A stretch of DNA of 64,000 nucleotides, from contig CAVPWG010000004.1 of the NCBI GenBank assembly GCA_963709425.1, forward strand, positions 434,001-498,000, in the 5' to 3' direction. Shown in pieces: positions 42,619 through 50,929 of the stretch. The translations under genes were made by a program, and so were the position numbers. Each line of letters opens with the position of its first letter. Position 1 is the first letter of the stretch. This DNA comes from JAICJC01 sp963709425. GTDB lineage: Bacteria; Actinomycetota; Thermoleophilia; Gaiellales; JAICJC01. The notes under the pieces are model-generated. The model ran no database searches and had not been told where the DNA came from. It saw only the letters and a program-made list of their open reading frames with translations.

Positions 42619-43044
42619 ATGGCAACGATCGTCGTCGGAACGGACGGGTCCAAGCGCTCCGAGGCCGCCCTCTCGGAGAGCTTCGACCTCGCCAAGCGGC
42701 TGAGCGCGAACGTGCTGGTCGTAGCCGTCGCTGCGCACACATCCGACCGCCTGGGTGGCTCCGTCCATATGGGCAGGGTCAACGAGCACCTGAACCAAGC
42801 CCGCACAGCCCTGGACGCCGCGAGGACGATGGCCGAGGAGGCCGGAGTCGAGGCCGAATTCGAAGTCTTCGAGGGCGACGCAGCCGAGGAGATCGCGACG
42901 ATCGCCGAGAGCCGGGACGCCGACCTCGTCGTCGTCGGGACCCGGGGCCACGGTGGCATCGCCGGCTCGCTTCTCGGAAGCGTGTCGGCCGACGTCGTCC
43001 GCCGGTCGAAGAGGCCGGTGGTCGTCGTCCACGAACCGAGCTAA
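42619..43044 (+). CDS. Universal stress protein UspA
   Basis: 141 residues, single Usp domain with an intact ATP motif GTRGHGGIAGSLLGS (G-2x-G-9x-G-S) and N-terminal IVVGTDGSKRSEAAL. ATG 42619 is set by GGAAGGAGGG (42605-42614); upstream in-frame codons are not used. It lies 69 bases after the synthetase gene and may be read with it. Confidence 0.9.
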   Translation: MATIVVGTDGSKRSEAALSESFDLAKRLSANVLVVAVAAHTSDRLGGSVHMGRVNEHLNQARTALDAARTMAEEAGVEAEFEVFEGDAAEEIATIAESRDADLVVVGTRGHGGIAGSLLGSVSADVVRRSKRPVVVVHEPS

Positions 43045-43471
43045 GCGGCCGGCGCCGGGCCTGTGCCTAGCCCCGGGCGGCGCGTGCCTTCACCCACGCG
43101 AGATCACCCCGGAAGCCTAGGAACTTGCAGCACAAGGGCGGCCGATACTCAGATCGGTCCCTGAGGATCGCAGGGCCTCTCCCACCTTCGTCGATCGTCG
43201 ACGGCGCGTAGGTCACCCTCCGCGAGGGCGAGGAGCGCGAGTCGACGGATCGGCTCGTCAAGCAAGCGGCGAAGCTACTTCACGGCAGCGCCTCCTCGTT
43301 CTCGACGAGTGTCCGGATGAGCGTCGTCGGCGCCTCAGCGGACGGAAACGCCGACACGCTCGACTCCGGAGCGCCTCTGGGATCTCCCCTAAACGGGGGC
43401 CAGACTTGGCGCGTCCGCCGTCGATCTCCAGTGGAGGGGCACCGGAGGGTGCCAAACCAGCGACCCCGGAC
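43045..43471. other. Intergenic stretch before the TadG-like gene
   Basis: About 430 bases without a supported gene. A 64-codon frame on the minus strand (43067-43261) ends FRGDLAWVKARAARG. It has moderate codon bias but no recognisable family and no ribosome site, so I leave it uncalled. Short hairpins occur: CCCC/GGGG around TAAAC near 43387-43399 and GGCACC/GGTGCC (43439-43454), the latter covering a GGAGG just upstream of the TadG-like start. Confidence 0.4.
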
Positions 43472-44479
43472 ATGCACGTGCATAGACTTCGCAGTTCACA
43501 CGGTCAGACGCTCCCCCTGGTCGTCTTCATGATGATGTCGCTGATCGCCGTGGCGGGCGCCGCTATCGATGTCGGCAGTTGGTATCAGGCGAAGCGCAGC
43601 CTGCAGAACGCGGCCGACGCGGCCGCGTTGGCCGGCGCGTCGCAGATCCCGAACGGTTGGTCAGCGGTGACGTCGACTGCCGCAGCCGAATACACGAAGA
43701 ACGGGAAGCCCGGCGACACCACCAACTACGCCAGCACCGGCAAGGCCGCCCCGAATGACAGCATCACCGTCACCGCCACCCGGCAGGCGCCCACCTACTT
43801 CACCAGGATCTTCGGGTTCATGGGCGTCACCATCACCGCAACTGCGCGCGCGACGGTGTCCTCATTCACCACCGTGCACTCCAACCAGGACATCATGCCG
43901 TGGGGCGTGATGAAAGGCACCTACGCTGTCGGCCAGAGCTACGAGATCTACACCGATAACAGCTCCTCCAACAATGGCGCCCTGTCCCTGCCGTACATCA
44001 ACAACGCCAACTGTCCCGTCCCCAACGGCGCCAATCCGTATCGCGACGAGATCGACGGCTCCCTCAACGCCTGCCCGGTCTCGGTCGGCGAACAACTGGA
44101 CGTCAAGCCCGGACAGAACGCCGGCCCCACCCGCCAAGGAATCGACGGCCGCATCACCACCTGGAAGCCGCTCGACCAGATCGTCCAGATGAATCCGAAC
44201 GGCCAAGCCACTGTCATCGATCCTGCCAGTAGACAACTCGTCTTGATTCCGATCGTCGAGGACTCTAACGGCGGAAGCAACTGGCTCAACGGATCCGGCT
44301 GGGTACGCGTGGTCGGATTCGCCTGGTTTGTGATCACCGGCCCACCCGGCTACACCGACAACGGCAAGACCGTCACCGGCGTCTTCGTCGGCCTCGACGA
44401 CGTCACCACCACCGGCGACGCCACCGGCGCCTACGACCCCAACAACAACACCGACTTCACCACCAGCCTCACCGCCTAG
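43472..44479 (+). CDS. TadE/TadG-like (Flp pilus assembly) secreted or membrane protein
   Basis: 335 residues. The N-terminus HGQTLPLVVFMMMSLIAVAG, then DVGSWYQAKRSLQNAADAAALAGAS, is the hallmark of the putative Flp pilus-assembly TadE/G-like domain (one membrane helix plus amphipathic helix). The remainder is an extracellular, Asn/Thr/Gly-rich region. It ends in a repeat-like tail (GAYDPNNNTDFTTSLTA). No other tad genes are near, so it is an orphan. Part of the same C-terminal motif recurs in the fragment at 44709-44810. Confidence 0.8.
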   Translation: MHVHRLRSSHGQTLPLVVFMMMSLIAVAGAAIDVGSWYQAKRSLQNAADAAALAGASQIPNGWSAVTSTAAAEYTKNGKPGDTTNYASTGKAAPNDSITVTATRQAPTYFTRIFGFMGVTITATARATVSSFTTVHSNQDIMPWGVMKGTYAVGQSYEIYTDNSSSNNGALSLPYINNANCPVPNGANPYRDEIDGSLNACPVSVGEQLDVKPGQNAGPTRQGIDGRITTWKPLDQIVQMNPNGQATVIDPASRQLVLIPIVEDSNGGSNWLNGSGWVRVVGFAWFVITGPPGYTDNGKTVTGVFVGLDDVTTTGDATGAYDPNNNTDFTTSLTA

Positions 44480-44708
44480 ACGCGTCGGATCACCTGCGAC
44501 CAGACGACGGATTGGCGAAACGTCGGGGGGAGGCGCTGGGGGTCCTACTTTCCACGCCGTCGTGCCTTGTCGATGCCCAGTGCCGGTCGCAGTTCACTCG
44601 GCCGGGGGACGGCATTGGGCATCCTTGGGACGATTAACGGAGAAGGGAGCCGTACCCCCGGGTCCCCACTCCCCGGCCCCTGCAGCAACAGCGACGGCAA
44701 AAGGGTCG

Positions 44709-44810
44709 AACGGCACCTTCGTCAGTCTCATCAACGCCAACACCGCCGGCACCACCGGTGCTTGGAACCCGAACGGCAACAGCGCGTCCACCATCGAACT
44801 CACCGCGTGA
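44709..44810 (+). pseudogene. C-terminal stub of a second TadG-like protein
   Basis: The reading frame GTFVSLINANTAGTTGAWNP ... IELTA-stop aligns position by position with the last ~33 residues of the gene just upstream (GVFVGLDDVTTTGDATGAYDP ... TSLTA-stop). Nothing upstream of it (44480-44708) resembles the rest of the protein. It is best read as the surviving 3' end of a tandem duplicate. The following 44811-44949 holds no gene. Confidence 0.65.
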
Positions 44811-44949
44811 GCGGGCCGAGCCTCCCTCCGGTCTGAAGAGCCGTAGGCGGAGCGGAGATGGGGTTTCGGAACCCTGTCGGCATGCCGATGGCCCGGCGGT
44901 GTCATCGGACTGCTGAGGCGCGCGGGCCTCGACAACAAAGGAGTACCAC

Positions 44950-45522
44950 ATGCTTCGAATGCGGGAAATCATGATCGGTGGCGCCATCGGCGCGCTGATC
45001 GCTGGAGGCGGCGTCGCATCCGCGTCGGTCACCCACTGGCCCTCTCACGTGACGACGTGGGCCAGCGTGAACTGGCGACTGAACAAGCTCCACGGTTCAA
45101 ACGTCCGCCAGAACGCAAGGATCAAGACGGCTCTGAGCCGCTCGATGACGCCGGGGCCACAGGGCGCACAGGGAGCGCAGGGCCTCCAGGGACTTCAGGG
45201 TGTGCCGGGCCTCCAGGGCCTCATCGGCCTTACGGGCGCGCCGGGGTTGGACGGAGCCCCCGGCCTCAGCGGCGCGAACGGGATCGATGGAGCTCCTGGA
45301 GCTCCCGGCGTGGATGGCCAGAACGGCGCCGACGGTGCCCAAGGGCCGCAGGGCGATCCCGGCCCGCAGGGCGATCCCGGCCCGCAGGGCGATCCCGGCC
45401 CGCAGGGCGATCCCGGCCCCCAGGGCGATCCCGGCCCCCAGGGCGATCCCGGGCCCGCCAGGGGGACCAGGGTCTCCCGGGTGGACTCTCGTCCGTCTCG
45501 ATCGTTACCGGGACTCCTGTGA
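44950..45522 (+). CDS. Collagen-like (Gly-X-Y) repeat protein, first frame of a broken gene
   Basis: Shine-Dalgarno AAAGGAG lies 6 bases before ATG 44950. Residues ~1-26 form a signal-like hydrophobic segment (MIGGAIGALIAGGGVASASV). A helical linker follows, then from about residue 68 an uninterrupted Gly-X-Y tract that ends with six QGDPGP units. In this frame the collagen pattern breaks at 45457 and the protein stops at 45522 after ~20 unrelated residues. The natural C-terminal domain continues in another frame (45459-45761). Such proteins are usually surface-exposed. Confidence 0.75.
   Translation: MLRMREIMIGGAIGALIAGGGVASASVTHWPSHVTTWASVNWRLNKLHGSNVRQNARIKTALSRSMTPGPQGAQGAQGLQGLQGVPGLQGLIGLTGAPGLDGAPGLSGANGIDGAPGAPGVDGQNGADGAQGPQGDPGPQGDPGPQGDPGPQGDPGPQGDPGPQGDPGPARGTRVSRVDSRPSRSLPGLL
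45349..45456 (+). repeat. Six 18-base tandem repeats encoding QGDPGP
   Basis: Units start at 45349, 45367, 45385, 45403, 45421 and 45439; they are near-identical (CAGGGCGATCCCGGCCCG or a variant of the last bases). Slippage in units of 18 would keep the frame. The extra GC at 45457-45458 does not. Confidence 0.9.
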
Positions 45523-45761
45523 CCTTCGCTGGAAACGCGGACGTTGGTTCGACCGTCTCGGCGACAGCCACCTGCCCCAGCGGCACGATGGTCGGCGGTG
45601 GATCGCTGATCAGCGGTAATAGCGCGACCCGCGCCATCGCCGCAGTAGCGGCGTCCTACCCGAGCTCGTCGCAGGACTGGACAGCCACCGCGACGATCAT
45701 GCTTCACTTCGCCAACGGGCAGCCGCCATCGGTGACGGCCTACGCTCTGTGCGCCGACTAA
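45459..45761 (+). pseudogene. C-terminal domain of the collagen-like protein, out of frame
   Basis: From CAG at 45459 the frame continues Gly-X-Y (QGDQGLPGGL) and runs into a ~85-residue domain (VTGTPVTFAGNADVGSTVSA ... VTAYALCAD) ending at 45761. It contains a paired-Cys, beta-rich pattern typical of C-terminal domains in bacterial collagen-like proteins. It is joined to 44950-45456 only if two bases (45457-45458) are removed, so the gene is frameshifted, a phase variant, or misread in the repeats. Confidence 0.7.
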
Positions 45762-45964
45762 TGGCTTGAGCGCGGCGCTGCTCCGTTCGCAGCAGAGCCG
45801 CGTCCCGCCCCCGGCCGGCGGTCAGCCCCGTCCCTGGGGCGGGTGAAACCGAGACAAGGGCCGCTCCCAGATCCGACGGGAGCGGCCCTAAACGCCTGCC
45901 ACCAATCTCTACCTCGTCCAAGGAGAGTGGCCTGGCGCTGCAAGCGTCTCGAAACGTGACACGA

Positions 45965-46333
45965 CTAGAGGTGCGCCGTCGAACACGAACCGATCTTCGC
46001 CACGTACCGCTGCAGCTTGTCGACGCCGAGCCAGTCGCCAGGCTTGCCGGGGCCGTGGTCGAACTTGCCCACGACCGGCGGAGCCGCGCCGAGTTTCCTG
46101 ACACAGCGGGCGAACGCGACCGGCCTGCGGATCAGGCAATGCACCTGCTGGCCGATCACGTTCACGCTCATCTCAAGCGTCTCGCCCGGAGCGGGCACCA
46201 CCGCACGGTGGCACACCGCGTCGAGCGGCACCGTCGGGCCATCGCGCCCCAGGATATGCGTCGTCTGCGCACCAGCCACGCCGGCGCCGCCCAGGACGGC
46301 GCACGTCGCTCCGATCAGGATCGTCCTCTTCAT
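45965..46333 (-). CDS. Small secreted protein of unknown function
   Basis: 122 residues with an N-terminal signal peptide (MKRTILIGATCAVLGGAGVAGA, cleavage after AGA). Four Cys in the mature chain (AVCHR, VHCLI, RCVRK, GSCST) suggest two disulfides. Strong Shine-Dalgarno AAAGGAGGGG sits upstream of ATG 46333. Family not recognised. Confidence 0.7.
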   Translation of the reverse strand: MKRTILIGATCAVLGGAGVAGAQTTHILGRDGPTVPLDAVCHRAVVPAPGETLEMSVNVIGQQVHCLIRRPVAFARCVRKLGAAPPVVGKFDHGPGKPGDWLGVDKLQRYVAKIGSCSTAHL

Positions 46334-47005
46334 TCTGCCCCTCCTTTCGGCGTGTCCCACACGCGTTCGCGTTGGTTGGAATCCCTGTGGCCACGGTGCA
46401 GCGTTGCCTCCTACTGGGCAGCCCCGAACTCATGGACAACCTGCGGCACCGCGGCGCCCCAGCGAGATGTCGGTTCGCTGGTTCCGTAGCGGCCGGACGG
46501 CTGGGCCCGACACCACGGCGTGGCACGGTCTTTTGGGAGGACCGACGGATCCCCACGGCTCGGCCCTGCCGCGAGCGTAACGACGCGGCCTGTGGCGCAC
46601 AATGGTGCTCGCCTGAGCGTTCGAGGTGGTGCGCGCTGGCACAGAACCGCCAGCCTGAGCCCCACACCAGCTCTCCGCGAAAGGCACCTGGCAGTTTGCA
46701 ACCTCGGATGGCCTGTACCCTGGGCCGGGTCGCATTGCAGGAGAAAGGCTCCCGCCGGATGTCCGTGCTGGGAGCCTTCCCAAAGCCGTGTGACGGACGC
46801 CTGGCGCCCCGTCACGGCAATCCAAAAGCCGTAGTGGGCGGGCACAACCGAGCCCGTAGTGGGCGACCTCTTCGCCTGGCGGGATTGTATCACCGATCAC
46901 GAGCGTGGTCACGGCGGCCTGTCCGGCCCGTCAACGTGTTCTGACAGCACACCCCGTGTGCGCCCTTGGTTGGCGGCCGGCAGGTTTGGGACTAGCGTCC
47001 GCGGG
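46334..47005. other. Long intergenic region with stem-loops and a minus-strand extended -10
   Basis: Frames here are not convincing as genes. Features seen: a 9-base-pair stem AAGGCTCCC (46745-46753) / GGGAGCCTT (46770-46778) with an inner CGGA/TCCG stem; a second imperfect stem GCCGTGTGACGG / CCGTCACGGC (46785-46821); a direct repeat CCGTAGTGGGCG (46829-46840, 46854-46865); and on the minus strand TGATACAAT (46892-46884), a good extended -10 that would transcribe the stem-loops toward the 122-aa gene. It may be a structured leader or an unnamed RNA. Confidence 0.4.
46970..46998 (+). promoter_or_regulatory. Leaderless-type promoter of the DUF4239-like gene
   Basis: TTGGCG (46970-46975), a 17-base spacer and TAGCGT (46993-46998); the -10 ends 7 bases before GTG 47006. 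It fixes the start at 47006 instead of the in-frame upstream codon at 46859. Confidence 0.6.
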
Positions 47006-47806
47006 GTGGCGTTCTTTCGACTGACCAGCCTCGAGCTCGGTCTGCTCCTGTTTGCGGTCGTGTTCGGCGCGACGGCCATCGGATTCGGGCTGGGCAGGCG
47101 TCACCGGCACCGGTCGGACAGTTTGCGCGAGCCGTTCGCTGTGCTGCAGGCGGCGCTGCTGGGGGTGGTGGGATTGATTCTCGCCTTCGGCCTGGCGCTC
47201 GCCGTTGGCCGGTACGAGAACCGGCGCGCGGACGTGGTCGACGAGGCAAACGCGATCGGCACCACCTACCTGCGCGCCCAGACGCTTGCCGAACCGATCA
47301 GGGGCCGTTCGCTTGCGCTCTTGGTGCAGTACACCGACGACAGCATCCAACTGACCAAGCTGATCCCGGGAAGCGCGGATGCGCACCGTATCGGCGACCA
47401 GGAGTCTCAGCAGGAGCGCGAGCTGTGGGGGTTGGCGGCTCAGGCGCTGGCGGGGGCGCCGGTGGACAGCGCTCCACGCCTATACGTTGAGAGCCTGAAC
47501 GAGATGATCGACGCGCGAGGCGCTCGCGTGGCGGGCCTCGACAATCGCGTGCCCACCGCCGTGCTGGTGCTGGAGGTCGCGAGCGCCGCGCTCGGGCTGG
47601 CCCTGCTCGCGTTCTACCTGTCCGTGCTCGGCCGCGGCCTGCTCACCGTGCTGCTCGCAGCCGGCCTCGTCACCATGCTGCTGCTGGTCACATTCGACCT
47701 CGACCGACCCACCCGCGGGCTGATCACCGTGCGAGCATCACCGCTCACAGACCTGCGCGCGTCAATGGCGCTTCCTCCAGCAGCCGCAGCTCCGAGTTCA
47801 CCGTAG
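47006..47806 (+). CDS. DUF4239-like (bestrophin-like) membrane protein
   Basis: 266 residues with two membrane helices near the N-terminus (SLELGLLLFAVVFGATAIGF; FAVLQAALLGVVGLILAFGL) and two near the C-terminus (AVLVLEVASAALGLALLAFY; LLTVLLAAGLVTMLLLVTF). The linker DEANAIGTTYLRAQTL and the C-terminal FDLDRPTRGLI are characteristic of the DUF4239 family. Function unknown; some authors liken it to bestrophin channels. Confidence 0.8.
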   Translation: MAFFRLTSLELGLLLFAVVFGATAIGFGLGRRHRHRSDSLREPFAVLQAALLGVVGLILAFGLALAVGRYENRRADVVDEANAIGTTYLRAQTLAEPIRGRSLALLVQYTDDSIQLTKLIPGSADAHRIGDQESQQERELWGLAAQALAGAPVDSAPRLYVESLNEMIDARGARVAGLDNRVPTAVLVLEVASAALGLALLAFYLSVLGRGLLTVLLAAGLVTMLLLVTFDLDRPTRGLITVRASPLTDLRASMALPPAAAAPSSP

Positions 47807-48352
47807 GCGCCCGCCTCTGCGACTATCGCGAGCGCCCGGGACCGTGCTCATAGCTGACCCGCCAGCACAAGTTGCCCGCCGGTCGGGTCCAAACCAGATC
47901 GACATCATTACTGCCCGTGCGTCGCCGGAAAACGGCCGCGTCGAGCTCCTCACCGTCCTCGCGGCGAATGCCGCCGAGCACGCGCCCCGGCCACCGAGGC
48001 CGCCCGGCCGAGCAGAAGCGAACGCCGTTGGCGCCGCTGTCACATTTCCACCAAGGCACGACAAGTTCGCGTCGCATCTTCGAACTCGTACGCTCGGCCA
48101 GGGCCGAAGCGTCGGCCGCGTCTCGACATCGGCGTTGATGAGCCTGGCGGCGACCTCGTCCTTCGCCATCGCGCGCTCACGGTTGTCGGGCTCGTGATCG
48201 CCGGCGCCGTCGACCTGTTCGCGTATGTCCACGAGCTGCCGCTGGGTGACGCCGCTAGGCTCCGGCCCGAGGAGCGCACGAATGCAACTGGGCATCCACT
48301 CGGCCACACGAACGTGAGGTCCCGCGGAGATACGCGGGGAGATCGGGTCGCG
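47807..48352. other. Mostly gene-free stretch with one possible small ORF
   Basis: About 545 bases between the DUF4239-like gene and the cyclase-family gene. The minus-strand frame 47823-48077 (84 codons; VVPWWKCDSGANGV near the start, two WxC-like patches) has reasonable codon bias but no ribosome site or promoter box, so it is only a possible gene or the remnant of one. Nothing else is seen. Confidence 0.35.
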
Positions 48353-49267
48353 GTGTCTGCGGGCGAGTTTCGCGCGCTCTTCGAGGAGGTCTGCACCTGG
48401 GGGCGCTGGGCGGATCGACGCGAGCGTGGCGCTCTTAACTATCTGACCCCCGATCGGGTCGCAGACGCCGCGCAGCTCGTCACGAGCGGGATCACGGTCA
48501 CGCTCAGCCGACCGCTGGCCACTGGGCGGCGCATCGACAATCCTTACCCGGCCGATCACTACATGACGATGTTGCCGGACTCGGAAACGGACCCGGGGGC
48601 CGAGCGCTTCGCCAAGGACTACATCGGGCTCGACTACCACAATGAGGGGCACAGCCACGTCGACGCGCTCTGCCACGTTGCGTACTGCGGGCTCCTGTAC
48701 GGCGGGAAGCCGGAAGATTCCGTCACGGCCCGCGGCGCCAAGCTCGACGCGATCGACGTCCTCCACGATGGGCTGGTCGGGCGGGGCGTGCTGCTGGACG
48801 TGCCACGTTTGCGCGGCGTGCGCTGGCTCGAGCCCGGAGAACACGTTTTCGTCGAGGACCTCGAAGCGGCCGAGCGCGCCGAAGGCGTCACCGTCGGCGT
48901 CGGCGACATCCTGCTCGTGCGGACGGGGCACACCCGTCGTCAGGCGGAGGTCGAGCCGTGGGACACCGCCAACGCCAAGGCGGGCCTCCACCCGACGACC
49001 GCGACCTTCCTCGCGGAGCGGCGGGTCGCGGCGCTGGGCTCCGACGGCAACAATGACACCGTCCCGAGCACAACCGAAGGTGTGGCCTTCCCGATCCACG
49101 TGCTCGCCCTCAACGCCATGGGCATCCACCTGCTCGACTACCTGCAGCTCGAAGACCTGGCCCGCCAATGCGACGCGACCGGACGGTGGGAGTTCATGCT
49201 CGCCGCCGCGCCGCTGCGGATCGCCGGCGGCACGGGCTCGCCGCTCAATCCCGTCGCGATCTTCTGA
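48353..49267 (+). CDS. Cyclase family protein (second copy)
   Basis: 304 residues, paralogue of the protein at 15120-16073: the same layout, metal motif HSHVDALCHV near residue 100, and the tail PLRIAGGTGSPLNPVAIF. Predicted metal-dependent hydrolase or amidohydrolase; substrate unknown. GTG 48353 is chosen because it aligns with the start of the paralogue (EFEAIFESVKNWGRW versus EFRALFEEVCTWGRW); the earlier in-frame ATG at 48194 gives an unrelated extension. A GGGGAGA lies about 10 bases upstream. Confidence 0.85.
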   Translation: MSAGEFRALFEEVCTWGRWADRRERGALNYLTPDRVADAAQLVTSGITVTLSRPLATGRRIDNPYPADHYMTMLPDSETDPGAERFAKDYIGLDYHNEGHSHVDALCHVAYCGLLYGGKPEDSVTARGAKLDAIDVLHDGLVGRGVLLDVPRLRGVRWLEPGEHVFVEDLEAAERAEGVTVGVGDILLVRTGHTRRQAEVEPWDTANAKAGLHPTTATFLAERRVAALGSDGNNDTVPSTTEGVAFPIHVLALNAMGIHLLDYLQLEDLARQCDATGRWEFMLAAAPLRIAGGTGSPLNPVAIF

Positions 49268-49276
49268 CCCGCCGGC

Positions 49277-49300
49277 GTCCGGCGGCGACCGCCGCCGGAC
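49277..49300 (+). terminator. Terminator hairpin after the second cyclase-family gene
   Basis: GTCCGGCGGC (49277-49286) and GCCGCCGGAC (49291-49300) form a perfect 10-base stem with a GACC loop, 10 bases past the stop. The remaining 49301-49570 shows no gene. Confidence 0.6.
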
Positions 49301-49570
49301 GGCAGGATCGGCTCCCGGCCGCAGCGTCGGCATCCAGCGCGAACGCCCCGAACAGGACGTTTCGAAGAGCCCACGAAGGCGCGAGGTCAGGCGGCGCAGG
49401 AGTGCCGCCTGTCGATCACCGCGTCGATCGCCCAGTATTCGCATGACCGCTACTCGCCGTCAGCGGCTAGCTGCTGAGGCGTCGACTGGGCCGAAACCTC
49501 TGGTCTTCGGGACGGAGCCCCGGCCGCGTGTGCCCCGGTTCGCGCGAGCCCGCGGGAAGGCGGTGACGAT

Positions 49571-50052
49571 TTAGTGCACGGTCGAGCGTGCTTCGGAGGC
49601 TGCTTTCTCGATTAGTGCGGCGACGGCAGCCGGCTGGGAGACGTAGACCGAGTGGCTGGCCGCGACTTCGACGACGTTCGCACCGGCCCGGGCAGACATC
49701 TGGCGCTGCGCGGCTGCGGGGATCATCTGGTCATCGGTGGTGACCAGATACCAGCTTGGCTTGCTCCGCCAGGCGGGCTCGGTGATCGTGCCGCCTAGGG
49801 CCTCAACGCCCATGGGACCTGCGAGTCGGCCATGAACGCGGCCTGGTCGTCGCCCACGTCACCGGCGAATGATGCGTGGAACTTCTCCCGGTCGAGGAAC
49901 AAGAACCCGTCCTGTGGCGGCAGAATCGGCGGAACCGGTGCGCCGGGCGGCGGATTTGCGATCAGGGTGTTCACCGACTCGCCCGCGTCCGGCGCGAAGG
50001 CCGCGATGTACACCAGTGCCACCACGGCCGAACCGACCACGCTAGCACGAAC
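49571..50052 (-). pseudogene. Alpha/beta hydrolase remnant, 5'-truncated and frameshifted
   Basis: Two frames together give the C-terminal half of a salicylate-esterase-like alpha/beta hydrolase. The first has ALVYIAAFAPDAGES to DSQVPWA; the second continues GVEALGGTITEPAW and includes the catalytic His region VEVAASHSVYVSQPAAVAAL. The join near 49806 needs one extra G (TGGG to TGGGG). The N-terminal half with the GHSYGG nucleophile elbow is missing upstream of ~50052, so the gene is dead. Confidence 0.8.
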
Positions 50053-50222
50053 GGGCCGACTGCAAATCGACCCAGTTCTCCGCCGCCGCGCCGCGATATC
50101 CGACTGCGCCAACCCCTAACGGCGCGCCTAGCCCGCGTCGTCGGGGAGCCACTTCGCCTCGCCCGCCAATCGACGGGTACGGACTTCGAGTTCCTCGTGC
50201 TCGGCTAGGCGTGCAAGACGGT

Positions 50223-50852
50223 TCACGCGTCGCCAGCCTGCGACGCGGTCGCGCCGAAGCCGCGGACGACCGTCGTTAGTGCGCGCCGCCATGCGCGTTC
50301 TTCGAGCCCTTCGGGAAGAATCCTCAGCGTGTTGCCTCGCAACTCGGCGTTCGCCAGCCCTTCAAGCATTGCGTTGAACTCAAGCGCGGCCTCGAGGGTC
50401 GACTTGCACCCGAGTAGACCGGCGTCCTCCACCCGCTTGACTCTCGCGAGGAGGCGGGCGAACGCGCGCTCTCGCGCCGCGGTGACCTCCGGCCCCGCGC
50501 GCAGGCCGGGTGCAATCCGCTGGAACGCGATGCGATAGAGCGCCGGGTGCTCGACCACCAGCCCGCGGAACACCGGGACGCCGATGGCGATCATGTCGGA
50601 GACGGGATCCTCGGTTTCGCCGAGGTCGTCGATCCCGTCTGCGAGGTAGTCGAACGCGCCCTCCGCGAGCGCATCCACAAGTAGGCCCTCCTTCGATCCG
50701 AACAGGCTGTAGACGGCGCGGGTCGTCGTGCCCGCCTCGGCGGCGACGGCACGCACCGATAGCGCGGCCGACCCGCCCGTGGCGACCAGGCGTTCGGCTG
50801 CGTCGCGGAGGGCGGCGCGGGTCTCATCATTGTGCTCGCGTGGCCTTCCCAC
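50223..50852 (-). CDS. TetR family transcriptional regulator
   Basis: 209 residues. The N-terminal HTH includes ALSVRAVAAEAGTTTRAVYSLFGSKEGL (helix-turn-helix at about residues 30-50); the rest is a helical ligand domain resembling the WHG-type TetR C-terminus. The GTG start at 50852 has TAGAAT ending 6 bases before it, so the mRNA is probably leaderless. It is divergent from the methyltransferase gene, and the palindromic operator between them covers both promoters, indicating repression of itself and of the methyltransferase. Confidence 0.92.
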   Translation of the reverse strand: MGRPREHNDETRAALRDAAERLVATGGSAALSVRAVAAEAGTTTRAVYSLFGSKEGLLVDALAEGAFDYLADGIDDLGETEDPVSDMIAIGVPVFRGLVVEHPALYRIAFQRIAPGLRAGPEVTAARERAFARLLARVKRVEDAGLLGCKSTLEAALEFNAMLEGLANAELRGNTLRILPEGLEERAWRRALTTVVRGFGATASQAGDA

Positions 50853-50853
50853 C

Positions 50854-50881
50854 TTGACATTCTATCGCAACGTGTTACGAT
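50854..50881 (+). promoter_or_regulatory. Promoter of the methyltransferase gene
   Basis: Perfect -35 TTGACA (50854-50859), a 16-base spacer and -10 TACGAT (50876-50881). The leader of about 40 bases contains GGAAAGGAGA, in contrast to the leaderless TetR gene on the other strand (TAGAAT, 50864-50859). Confidence 0.75.
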
Positions 50882-50882
50882 A
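50863..50882. promoter_or_regulatory. TetR-type operator (inverted repeat)
   Basis: Arms TATCGCAAC and GTTACGATA flank a central GT; eight of nine positions are symmetric. It fills the -35/-10 spacer of the methyltransferase promoter and overlaps the TetR gene -10. A second, longer and weaker inverted repeat (CGTTACGGTACA / TGTTCCGAAACG) follows at 50885-50908 and may bind a second dimer. Confidence 0.75.
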
Positions 50883-50929
50883 CCCGTTACGGTACATGTT
50901 CCGAAACGCCGGGAAAGGAGACGGGGACG

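Noticed and set aside
43067..43261. 64-codon minus-strand ORF ending FRGDLAWVKARAARG
   Set aside because: Could be a gene remnant, but no family, start signal or flanking context supports it.
45349..45456. 18-base tandem repeats as a possible CRISPR or VNTR array
   Set aside because: The units are contiguous without spacers and encode in-frame QGDPGP, so they are collagen repeats.
46372..46944. 190-codon plus-strand ORF and minus-strand ORFs over the same bases
   Set aside because: Biased composition, no promoter or ribosome site at the starts, no domain; the region is better explained by stem-loops and intergenic DNA.
47798..49444. Minus-strand ORF of 548 codons
   Set aside because: Covers the second cyclase-family gene on the opposite strand; composition is that of a shadow frame.
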